Assembly: GCA_019321725.1 (NCBI GenBank)
Contig: CM033110.1
Span: 10,161,278-10,225,277 of the forward strand
Reading direction: 5' to 3'
DNA length: 64,000 nucleotides
Origin: Paulownia fortunei
Lineage: Eukaryota; Streptophyta; Magnoliopsida; Lamiales; Paulowniaceae
Within the stretch, counting starts at the first letter, position 1. Every line of letters starts with the position of its first letter. Below, in pieces: positions 11,612 to 22,144 of this stretch. The notes under the pieces were generated by a model that saw only the letters and a program-made list of their open reading frames with translations, ran no database searches and was not told where the DNA came from. The translations under genes and the position numbers were made by a program.

Positions 11612-13980
11612 GATATAGCTAAGGCATATGATATAATTCAGTGGTCTTTTCTCTACATGGTGTTGAGGAGATTCAGTGAGTCTTTTCTCTTGTACAAAAT
11701 TAGATTGAAAATACATGGTTTTTTGCTCTCATTAATGGAGGGACAATTGGTTTCTTTAAATCTACCATCTTTCCCCGACTTTATTCAATTTGGTGGTGGA
11801 AGTTTTATCTAAGGCCTTAATGATTTGTTTATTAAACATTCTTCTCTCTACTATAATTCTTCTGGGGGTTGCCTTATCTAACATTGATGTGATTCTATTT
11901 ATTAGGGCCAATGAAACTAGTTTGAATGTGCTTATGAATTTCTTTCATCGATATGAATTGATCTTTGGTCAGCTTATAAATTCCTCGAAAAATTCCTTTA
12001 TTGTAAGTGAGCGGGTAGAATCTTCAAAAATCCAATGGATTAGGAGTCTTACTAGATTTGCTCTTGTAAAGATGCCTATTATTTATCTTGGAGCCCCTCT
12101 TTATAAAGGTCAAATTTTTTTTTGTCTTATTTGATGAAATAATTGGCAAAATGCAGAATCGGATTAGAAGCTAGGAGAAACACCTTCTTTGTCATGGTGG
12201 ATGGCTGGAATTGATTCATAATGTGCTTGGAGCTATGCCTTTACACTTACTTCAAGTTATGTCAGCTTCTAAAATAGTTTTCAATCGAATTGAGAAACTT
12301 TTGTGCCGGTTCTTTTGGGGATCATCTGAAGGTCAATCCCGCCTACATTGGCTTCATGGAAGAAGTTATGTTATCCAATAGATGAGGGAGGTTTGGGAAT
12401 TAGTGGTTGCAAGATGTGGCTAATCTTTCTTTTTTAAAATGTGGTGGTTGTTTAGAGGTAAGCATTCTCTTAGGTCTGAATCCATGTATAATAAATATTG
12501 TAAGCATGTATACCTTCTTATACAGAAATGCACCAATAATCACACACTAATTTGGAAGAGATTATGTAATATAAGGCAGGCAGCGGAGAGTTTCATTTTT
12601 TGGAGAATAAACGATGTTAATTCCTCATATTGGTTGATAGTGGTGTAATTGTGGAACTTTATTCTGTTTTACTGATGTGCATTGCACTAAGTCGCTGCCA
12701 ATATCCCTATTTGTCTGGATAGAGAATGGAACTCGTACGTACTTGCTATCTCAGATCTTACCATCCCACATTATGTAGCAGGTTCTTTCGGTTGAATTGG
12801 ACCTGCAACTCAAATCCCTCTTCCAGAAAGAATGATCCACAGCTTTATTCCGATAGATGAGATTATGGTTAATCGGTGTTTTAAAATAGCTTATGTTTGC
12901 TTTTTTTTGTTGGTAAAATCAGGAAAATTTATCACATTTGTTCATAAATGGGCCACTTACATGGTCAGCTTGGGAATTCTTTTGTAACAGCTTTAGAATT
13001 AATTCCCCTAATACTACCTCCATTGTCCGCATTGTTCAATTTTAGATATCTTCTATAAAGTATAAAGATCATGTTTGATGTCTTATTCCTGTTTGGGTGT
13101 ATTGTATATTTGGCTTGCTAGGAATGATGCCAACTTTAGGATGATCTCAATGAATCATATTAGGACTATTGGCAACATCTTTAGTCATATCGAATGGGTT
13201 CACTGTATTAAAGCTGCGGATCATTCTTTCTGGAAGGGGGATTTGAAAATTTCTTCAGCCTGGGATTCCATATATCATGTATTCAGCAACCTTCAATACG
13301 GCAGGTTAGATGGATGAGGCCATCTCCTAGCTAATATAAACTCAATTATGATAGGCATGTCGTGACAACCCAAGAAATTCTGTGGGTGGAAGTGTTGTAA
13401 AGGACTCTAATGGTGTAGTAATCTTTTCTCAGTTTGATTACATTGGAATGACAACTAATACTATTACTAAGATTCAAGCATTGGCAAAAGGGCTTAAATT
13501 ATATCTTGAGAGGAACCTACTTAACATATGGGTGGAGAATGATGCAAAAGTTGTATTACACATTACTCGTGGTGCAGCACCGGGTCATTGGCAGTTATAA
13601 TCCCTTCTTACCTCTGTTCAGTCGTCCTGTGCTTTGATGAATATCAAAATTGCACATATACTTCTAGAAGGTAACCAAGTGGCCAACTTTCTTTGTAGTT
13701 TTGGCTATGATGTGTTGCAATCAAGTTATTGGTAGCCAAGTGATTTCCCACCTAGGCTTCGTGGTTCAACTAGAATGGATCAACTTAATTTTCCTTACTT
13801 TCCTTTTCATTAAAGTTATACTTTTATGATGTATTAGATTGCTTATATATCTCATGTAAGGAAGGAAGTCCTCCTTATTTACTGCTTTGGAATTGTATTA
13901 CATTTTTTTGGATAATTTTATATTAATAAATTCATAGGGGGCATGCCCAACCCTCACCTAGGCACAGATGGCTTTGAAAA
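11612..13980 (+). pseudogene. LINE L-0, reverse transcriptase to RNase H, 3' UTR
   Basis: A 5'-truncated L1-type LINE ORF2. It starts at the first catalytic motif of the reverse transcriptase (DIAKAYD), passes the place of the YADD box, which is ruined (SNIDVILF near 11878), then RT thumb and zf-RVT parts (IRANETSLNVLMNFF; LARNDANF near 13110-13130), and an RNase H domain at 13382-13600 (GGSVVKDSNG, IWVENDAKVVLHI). Such an RNase H after the zf-RVT is typical of plant L1 elements. Stops and frameshifts are frequent. The 3' UTR has ATTAATAAA and CACCTAGGCAC and ends in a short A run (13977-13983). The 5' side is cut by LTR1-C. Confidence 0.88.
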
Positions 13981-13984
13981 AAAT

Positions 13985-14947
13985 CATTAGAAGAATTTTT
14001 GACTGCTAAAAAAAAAAGATAACTCCTAATTATCTCTATTTCAACCCGCCTCTCCCTACCCAACTCCACCGCTGCCTATTCCAAAACCACTGTATATTTA
14101 TAGTGGTAAGTCGTTTGCTGCCGTTCTTAATGGAGATGATTATCTCCATGCTTTCCATTCTCCAAAAAAATATCTTCCTACAGGTGGAGGTACGATCGAT
14201 TTCATCCAAATTGGTTGATAAACCAACATTAGTCTTTAACAAAGAGGATTGGGATAATTTCGTGGATTTTTTTAGATTCACACTTACAGGAAGATTAACA
14301 AATAGCTGTCCACCCTTCAATTTAGCCAAGCAACATTTTTTAGGATTTGGTTTCTCTAGTCCTCACAAGATTGGGTTCATCAATTTCAAGTATATTATTA
14401 TTCATCTCACCAATTCAGAGGATTATACTCTCTTTTTGATGAAGCAAGTTTGGAGGATTGAAGGTTTGACTATGAGGGGTTTTATAAGGACATCACATCA
14501 TTTATTCCCTCTCCATTTATTCAAAAAACAAGCCTTACATGACATCACATCATTAATCAGCAAGCCATTAAAGTTGGCGAACCTACTGCTGATCAAACGC
14601 GTAGTGTATGAAAACTACCCCAAATATTATAAGACATGCAGGCATCTTAGGCACTCAGATAAAGCTTTTTTTGAGAATGGAAATACTTGGCCTCCGTTCA
14701 AATAAAAGGTTATGGAGAAAACTTTATTCCAAAAGCATGCTAAGAATAGAGCAAGTAAGCAGATCGTGAATCCAGAGCCTCAGGGTCAAAAGTTTGTCCC
14801 TATTAATAAATCAAAGCAGAAGGCATTTGAAATTGGTATTGTAGAAGTTCCAAAATCAATGACTAGTCAACATGTTAGATCTGGTCAAATTGAGCAACAG
14901 GAAACTACTTCTATTCTTAAGGAAATGAGTTATATTGTTGATTTTAT
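13985..14947 (+). pseudogene. LINE L-1, 5' UTR and ORF1 (DUF4283-type)
   Basis: Open from 14103 to 14705 (200 codons), then a second frame to 15152 of which only the part to 14947 is LINE. The protein resembles plant LINE ORF1 with a DUF4283 domain: TGRLTNSCPPF, FGFSSPHKIGF, FLMKQVWRIEG, ALHDITSLISKPLKL, then YENYPKYYKTC, which corresponds to the YENLPxYCxxC zinc-knuckle entry with its cysteines mostly lost. ORF1 proteins bind the element RNA. LTR1-D cuts the frame at 14948; the rest of ORF1 appears at 24696. The element starts just after the 3' end of L-0. Confidence 0.82.
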
Positions 14948-15959
14948 TGTTGGGTTCACTATATCGCGGGTAAGCATAGTGAAAATAAAAATTTCAAACA
15001 TAGTTAATAATGGACAAGAACCACCAAATTATTATTTTGTTAGTATTGGTAATTTGATTTTCTTTAACCATTTAGGGAGTAAAACAATAATCCTTAATCC
15101 AACTAGTGGAAATAGGGTCGTGTTTTATAGAATAACCAAGAACGATTCTTGATCATTCTTGAAAGTATCAAAGATGGAGAGAATAGTTTGAAGAGAGCTA
15201 GAGAGAACTTTTCCTCCCTTTTTTCTTTTTCTCTTGGCCCCAAAAAATCCCCTCTCCTCTTAGAATTTTTTGTAAATCTATTTTGTGTCCAAGAAGTGGC
15301 CAAAAAAGTATCTGGATACATTTTCTAGTGTCTAGATTCATTACCTATAATTTTTGGCCTTTCCTTTTGTCTGATTTTCGTACAATAAGCTTGTGTAAAA
15401 ATCGGCTACTATGATAGTTGTGATGAGGGTTTTGATTGATCTTCAATCAATTAAAAAATCATCCAACAACTTGTCATATTTAGATAACTATATTCCCCTT
15501 TTTGCACAACATTCCTCCATCTTATATTGTCTTCCATTTAGCTTGATGGGCCTCTACTAATAGGCTACATGAATTATAGGATTGGCCCTTTAATTTAATT
15601 AAAAGTCCATCAATTAATCCCAATAAATTGATTAAGCCAAATTCAATTAATTAATTCCATCAAACCCAATTAAATAATTTAATTGGATAAATTAGTTTAA
15701 CAATTAAATTAATTTAGTCTATAAATTAATTAATTGATCCTATCAATTAATCATTTCACTCCATTGAGCTTCCTAATCAAATTAAGTTCAATTAAATAAT
15801 GTAATTATTTAATTAAATATTTAATTCAACACTTGAATTAAATTAAAGTCGTAAATAATTAATATAATTGGATTCAAGCAATTGAATCACTTCACGGTTT
15901 AAGAAATGGTTCCCTCCATTATAGTGTATGACCTTTTAGTTCATAACTAAGCTAGTCAT

Positions 15960-17579
15960 TAATAAGCTCATAATTTGATATATTTTTGATACTTTTAAAA
16001 GAATAAATTTGGATGTTTTATCTCATAGTTGATGAAATTGTATCTTATCTTGTGATATACATTGTGTAGGTACAAAATTGAAAGAAATGGGGTTGAAATA
16101 TGAAAAACGCAAAAAAAAATAGAAAAAAGATTCTGAGCTGCGGCATAAAAAATCCATGTCGCAGCTCAAGGTGATGAAAAGTAATGGTGCGTTTTGAGCC
16201 GCGGCCCCAAATGCACAGTGCATTTTGAGTCACTGCTTAGAAATTCCAAGCTGCAGCCGCAAAAAATTAGAAAACAGAAAATTTCGAGTCGCGGCTCCAA
16301 AATCTTGAGTCACGGCTCCACTGTGCATAATAGAAAAATATTCTCCAGTGGGATTTTGATGACATGTGGCGAAAAAAGGATCATTTTGGCATCTTTATTA
16401 TTTTCCACACCTTAGATATAATATATACATCACACACACCAAGTGACACTCTACTAGATACACTATACACATTCAATATCATCACATAAATGAGAGATAT
16501 ACACATGCTTATGTATTTTTTCTTGAACAACACACAAAACACATATCATACATCACACAATTCATCATCCACACAAACTCTACACCTAAATTCTCACACA
16601 CTTTTCCTCTCCACCCAAACACACACATTTCTCCATATTTCTTCACACACTACACCAAGAACACACACACCCATTACCAAGGAGAATTGGGGATTTGAAG
16701 ACAAGAAGAGGAAAGCTTCATTAGGCATTGATGATTTTGAAAAACAAGTGAAGAATCACTTAGTAGTTGTAATCTTCTACTTTAATTTCTTCTTTCATTT
16801 GGTTTAGTTTTGAGAATTTGTAAACATTATGATGTTGGAAAACTCTTTATGCTTGTTTAATTTAAATATGAGCTAAACTACTTTTGTCAAGGCTTGGAAA
16901 GCCATTTCTATGGAGTTATGAGTTGATGTTTATATTGCGATTGGAATGTTGCTTTTATTGTGATGAGCATATGCTATGTTCTTAATGCTTCTTGAGACTT
17001 GACCAATTTAAAATTAATTTTAAGTGTTACAATTAAGACTGAGAAGTAAGGTTATAATATTGGATCGAGTAGCATATGCCACGAACCGACCACTAAAGAG
17101 ATATAAGCATTGATACGTACAGTAGTCATGGATATGAAAACCCAAAGCTAGTGGAATCCACAAAGCTCAATGCACTTTCAGTAGGATGGCCCATAGCTAG
17201 AGGTGGCGACGATGGCCTAATAAGGGTAGATTTGATCTGACTTGAAAGAGAGCACCAATTACATTAGGAGGACACAACCTACATCATTCCTAATCATAAT
17301 TAAGCTAGGTTCATAGCAACATAGGATGGCTAACCAATGCATTGACTCTCCTTAGTATTGAGTTCAATCACCTAATCTCCTTGGTTTAGTTGCTTTTGTC
17401 AAATTTGTAGTTGTTTTCTAATACAAATGTTACTATTATCATTAGGTCATATATAGTTTACGTGGTCTACACTTGGGTGCTTACACACATACTCCCTTGG
17501 GAAATGAAATTCTACTCATTTTTTATTAATTGTTGACACCGTGCACTTGCAGGTTGTACAACATATTTTGGGGTCACCA
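15960..17579 (+). mobile_element. LTR4-A, solo LTR of the E4 Athila/Tat-like family
   Basis: A 1620-bp LTR homologous, in the opposite direction, to the two E4 LTRs at 28102 and 35384. It starts TAATAAGCTCAT (canonical TGATAAGC) and ends TTTTGGGGTCACCA. The flanking 5-mers are GTCAT (15955-15959) and ATCGT (17580-17584), differing by two transitions, a plausible aged target duplication. LTR1-D sequence is collinear on both sides. The 105-codon open frame at 16490-16807 has equivalents in both other LTR4 copies but is rich in simple HT and NT tracts and looks fortuitous. Confidence 0.8.
16135..16318 (+). repeat. GC-rich palindromic modules in LTR4-A
   Basis: At least six variants of GAGCCGCGGCTC occur in 184 bases (GAGCTGCGGC at 16135, GTCGCAGCTC, GAGCCGCGGC at 16196, CTGCAGCCGC, GAGTCGCGGCTC at 16286, GAGTCACGGCTC at 16307). 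They stand out from a strongly AT-rich background. Related modules fill the same slot in other LTR4-like and LTR5/LTR6 copies. Confidence 0.7.
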
Positions 17580-17742
17580 ATCGTAGGTTTCTAACTATTA
17601 TAACTTATGAATAATATTTTATTCTAATTAATTAATCATATTAATTAATTCACTTGAGATTAATTCTTTAATCTTAAGAACCTCACAAGTCATGGAAAAC
17701 ACCTAGCAAATGTATCATGACTCCTAGGGTTAAGAGAAATAG

Positions 17743-18352
17743 TGTAACACCCCTTAACCTAACTGCAGAGCCTAAACAAGGTGATACAATTAAGTCAAGA
17801 AATGTTAATTTTCATCTTTACTAGAGTTATGGTTTTTTTTTTATATAAAAGTTCCCATTTTTAGCTATAAGAGAAAGAACTTGAATCATTTTAAACACAC
17901 CATATACATATATCAAAACTAAGTACATCTGTTTACAAAACCATAACAGAGCGGCTTATTTAAAAACAAAACAGAGTTTTCAAAATAAACTACAAAACAA
18001 GTTGAAGCATGGCATATGAACAAATCTCTGTCCGGCCGCTCTAGAGACTCAGTCAACCTCTAAACCTGTACATTTTCACCTGCATCACATGAATCTAATA
18101 AGCTAAAGGCTCAGTAAGATGAAACTGATGCAATAACAAATAACATATATGCAAATCTCATAAATCATTAAATGCAATATTCTATTTAATAACTTTCATT
18201 CATAAATCATTCTTTAGGGCCCTTGAAGTGTGGTACCTAACTAATAGCGATAGACCATAGTTTTCGGAACCTGTTCATAATGATTGGCCAATAAGAGAAC
18301 TAATACGGGGTTTCTATACTTGGTCTTTCAACCTCAGGTATTAGCTGTATTC
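17743..18352 (+). repeat. Foldback left arm
   Basis: About 610 bp, pairing with 19698-20308. By eye the arms agree at roughly 97 percent, most differences being transitions, while each differs from the solo LTR3 at 36652 noticeably more. It contains a GGCCGCTCTAGAGACTCAGT block and the CTAAAGGCTCAGTAA block shared with LTR2-type LTRs. Confidence 0.85.
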
Positions 18353-19697
18353 TATCTTATTCATTGTGGCTTTCCTATACTGATTTTTCAACTTCAAATA
18401 TTTGCCACCATTTGTTGGGTCCGTCGGTCCCTTATCTACCCGACCATCAATCAAGTACCATACTGTCTTTTCAAAAACCTCATTATACTCTTAATAGTGT
18501 CATGCTTCATACCATAAATGCATCAAACATTACATCATTTGACAAACAACAACAATCATATTAAAACATGAACAAACATTATATGATTCTTGTGATATAC
18601 CAAATGAAAGTTTCAACTTACCTCAAGTCCACTTTGTGCCAGGTGAAAAGGTCAATCTCTTTGGAAGATAGGATGTGTTAAAGGCCTAACATAATCAAAT
18701 CATGTACCATTTAATATTCTTTTTATAAATCATTTAGTCTATTCTAGTTAAAGTTTATATACACTTTTCAATCTTTTGTAAAAAAATTACATATCAATTA
18801 CATAACCTTAAAAACAATGCATACTCCATATTTTACTACTAATTCAAGACATTAAACATTAGGGCAGCCATTAAATAACTAATAATTCAAACATAATTAT
18901 TAGGGCAGCCCCTAAAACATGAACACAATCCGAATTAAAATGACGTAAACTTGATTCTAACCTTTAATTAAGCAAACTAATTGCTATTGTTTTCAATCAT
19001 TCAAAGAAACTTCCAAACACAATATAAGCATTACAAAATCAATAGAAACAAGTAAATTAAACAATTTCATATGACTATCAATTTTGCTAAAAATTAGCTT
19101 AACTAGCTTGGTTTTGGCTTCAAGTGTAACTTACTTAAGTTTTCAATCATACAAAAGCATACTAAAACATGTAACCATCCAAGATACTACAAATTCATCA
19201 TAAGAAATATTGAAAAAGAATATACCTTGATTAAGTTGGATTTAGGCTTCAAAATCAACGATTTTCAAGCTTAAAAGGATGGAAACTTATTCTATCTTGT
19301 ATTCTATGGATTCCTATGGATTGAATTCAATTTTGTGAGTATGAGAGTGTAGAAATTTGAGAGAAACTTAGGAGAATAAGGGCTGGTCATTTTTTAGGTG
19401 CTTTCACAAGAAATATGGATGAAAATGATTTCTTTGACCTTTCAAAGAGAGGTAAGTGGAGGGTGATGATTGGTTGCATCATGCTTGATGTCTTCTCATG
19501 CCAAAAGCCACATTCATGGGCTAAGGAGATGACAAAAATTGATGCTTTGGTGTTATAATCAAGTGCAATGCGGTTTAGAATGGTTTTATGCAACCTAGTC
19601 AATCAACCAATCAAATTGCTCCACACTAGTTATATGATAAAGTGATTAATTGTCTAAATATTTACTTGAAATATGTCACATTGGCTAAGAACTAAAA

Positions 19698-20308
19698 GAA
19701 TACGGCTAATACCTGAGGTTGAAAGACCAAGTATGGAAACCCCGTATTAGTTCTCTTATTGGCCAATCATTATGAACAGGTTCCAAAAACTATGATCTAT
19801 CGCTATTAGTTAGGTACCACACTTCAAGGGCCCTAAAAAATGATTTATAAACGAAAGTTATTAAATAGAATATTGCATTTAATGATTTATGAGATTTGCA
19901 TATATGTTATTTGTTATTGCATCAGTTTCATCTTACTGAGCCTTTAGCTCATTAGATTCATGTGATGCAGGTGAAAATGTACAGATTTAGAGGTTAACTG
20001 AGTCTCTAGAGCGGCCGGACAGAGATTTGTTCATATGCCATGCTTCAACTTATTTTGTAGTTTATTTTGAAAACTCTATTTTGTTTTTAAATAAGCCGCT
20101 CTGTTATGGTTTTGTAAACAGATGTACTCAGTTTTGATATATGTATATGGTGTGTTTAAAATGATTCAAGTTCTTTCTCTTATAGCTAAAAATGGGAACT
20201 TTTATAAAAAAAAAAAACCATAACTCTAGTAAAGATGAAAAATTAACATTTCTTGACTTAACTATATCACCTTGTTTAGGCTCTGCAGTTAGGTTAAGGG
20301 GTGTTACA
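19698..20308 (-). repeat. Foldback right arm
   Basis: Inverted copy of 17743-18352, ending GGGGTGTTACA at the outer boundary. The loop between the arms is about 1.35 kb and is LTR3 sequence. A read-through transcript of the locus could fold into a long hairpin. Confidence 0.85.
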
Positions 20309-20315
20309 AATAGCG

Positions 20316-20668
20316 TGATCTCTGGATTGATTAGAAGATCCTTTTAGTTGGCTAGAATTTGTTACTTGAATAAAATAAGATCTTGTGGAATCATATTGAA
20401 TATTTGACGATACATTCTGTACCTTTCTAAAAAACTGATCATTGTTTACCAACCACACATTGTCTAAGCAAATCAAATTCTCTCTCGATATGTTCCTTAA
20501 AAACTCTGATTCGTGTGGATTCTTTCCCCAACTAATGAAGAGATCTTGGTGAAATTGCCACATATGAAATTGAGCACAATTTTGCAAAGAAATAGCCCAC
20601 TTGTTTCTCGAGAAGAGATAGAAAACATGCTTAATATCAGTTGATTGAATAATTGACCCAACCCTTTA
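20316..20668 (-). other. Unrecognised insert in LTR1-D with antisense coding look
   Basis: About 350 bp that breaks LTR1-D between GAAATAGCG and AACCTATTTC. On the minus strand it keeps a 97-codon open frame (20294-20587) with protein-like composition, including [37 protein letters not shown] and SSNQSRDH. It resembles no family I can name with confidence. A piece of another LINE near the zf-RVT/RNase H border is possible, and a captured host exon cannot be excluded. No target duplication was found. Confidence 0.35.
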
Positions 20669-20913
20669 TAGAACCTATTTCGAATATGAGTGCCATATAC
20701 ATAAGGACCTTCTATCATCTAATCTCCTAATTGAGTCTTAGGTATGGATTAATTATAAGTCAAAACCCTAATTGACTCATTAAATATGATTCTGTTTTAA
20801 GTTCTAATGACTCATGATGAATCTAAATTCTTTCTGGCTTGGCCAAGGTCTTAGAGTCATAAACTATGAAAACATAGAAGATTTACTTGTATTTTAATAA
20901 GTGACTGATTGTA

Positions 20914-22144
20914 TGTTGGCCAGGTATGAAAAGAGATGTTGCTTAATTTGTAGAACAATATTTGATATGTCAACAAATAAAGGCAGAACATCAAAGACCA
21001 GCAGGAACCTTGCAAACTTTATTTATTCCAAAGTGGAAATGAAAAAGAATTACAATAGATTTCGTGTTGGGATTACCTAAAATAGTTAAAGGCCATGATG
21101 CTATTTGGGTTATCATTGACAGGCTAACTAAATCTGCTCACTTTCTTTCAGTATGTTCTACTTATTCCATGAACCGTTATACACAGATATATATATAGGA
21201 AGTGGTTAGACTTCATGGGGTATCACTATCTATTATTTCTGATAGCGATTCAAGGTTTTTGCCTATGTTTTGAAAGAGTTTACATAAGGCATGGGAACAC
21301 AATTATCTTTTAGCACTGCATATTATCCTTAGACTGATAGACAATCAGAGCGAACAATACAAACATTGGAAGATATGCTTAGAGCTTGTGTATTAGATTT
21401 TCAGGTCAATGGAGCAAAGTTTTACCTTTAGTGGAATTCTCTTATAATAACAACTATCAGTCCACTATTGGAATGGCCCCCTATGAAGCATTATATGGTA
21501 GAAAATGTAGATCTCCAATTCATTGGGATGAAGTGGGTGAAAAGAAGCTTTTGAGCCCAAATATGATTCGAGAAATGACAGAAGTTGTGGCATAAATTCG
21601 TCAACGAATACAAACTGCCCAGAGCCGATAGAAAAGTTATACTAATCAAAGAAGAAGAATGTTAGAATTTATAGTAGAAAATTAGGTATTTCTAAAGGTA
21701 TCTCTAATAAAGGGGATTATGCGGTTTGGAAAGAAAGAAAAGCTAAGTCCTAGATATATTGGTCCATTTTATATTACTGAACGAATTGGGGATGTGGCTT
21801 AGAACCCTAAACTCTAAACTCGACCTACCTGGATCAATGTCTCAAGTGCACAATGTATTTCATGTATCTATGTTGAGGAAATACATTGCGAATCCATCTC
21901 ATATTCTGAAGAATGAACCTATAGAGCTGAAAGAAGATTTAAGTTATGAAGAAAGACCATGGAGATTCTTTTACCAGAAGTAAAACAACTCAGAAATAAA
22001 ATAATCCCATTAGTTAAAGTATTATAGATAAATCAATCAACAGAAGAAGCTACTTGGGAAAGGGAAGATGATATGAAAGTCAAGTATCCAGAACTCTTTC
22101 GGTAAGTAAATTTCGAGGATGAAATTCTAATAAGGAGAGGAAGA
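20914..22144 (+). pseudogene. Chromodomain Ty3/gypsy (Tekay/Del-like) integrase
   Basis: The 3' part of gypsy pol. In order: the zinc-finger region (WPGMKRDVA, CQQIKAEHQRPAG), the core with acidic codons at 21058-21060 (IDFVLGLP), 21241-21243 (IISDSDSRF) and 21348-21350 (QSERTIQTLEDML), a C-terminal part (VEFSYNNNYQSTIGMAPYEA, GRKCRSPIHWDEVGE, MRFGKKEKLSPRYIG, VHNVFHVSMLRKYI), and a chromodomain at about 21960-22105 (VKQLRNKIIPLVKVL, EEATWEREDDMK), which in this family directs insertion to marked chromatin. Stops and frameshifts make it non-functional. It ends with an AATTTCGAGGATGAAATT-type 3' region and a purine tract before the LTR. Everything upstream of the zinc finger is deleted. Confidence 0.93.

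Larger units (their letters stand above)
17743..20308. mobile_element. LTR3 foldback (inverted LTR3 dimer)
   Basis: A 2566-bp insert in LTR1-D with both ends reading TGTAACACCCCTTAACC inward, flanked by a perfect 5-bp target duplication AATAG (17738-17742 and 20309-20313). The left 1.87 kb is collinear with the solo LTR3 at 36652. After the junction near 19620 the sequence runs back on the opposite strand: about 75 bp matching the LTR3 region corresponding to 38570-38640, then a jump to a 611-bp inverted copy of the left end. Both outer ends are thus the same LTR terminus, whereas a normal LTR has two different ones. Confidence 0.85.

Noticed and set aside
14712..15152. 146-codon frame as part of LINE ORF1
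   Set aside because: The part after 14947 is antisense LTR1-D; only the first half may be LINE.
16490..16807. 105-codon frame with counterparts at 28889-29200 and 36289-36480
   Set aside because: It recurs only because it lies in LTR4. Its composition comes from simple ACA and CAC tracts, and the frames are not conserved at their ends.
17743..20308. A DNA transposon with long terminal inverted repeats
   Set aside because: The arms and loop are LTR3 sequence found as a regular solo LTR at 36652, and the duplication is 5 bp as for LTR elements; no transposase is present.
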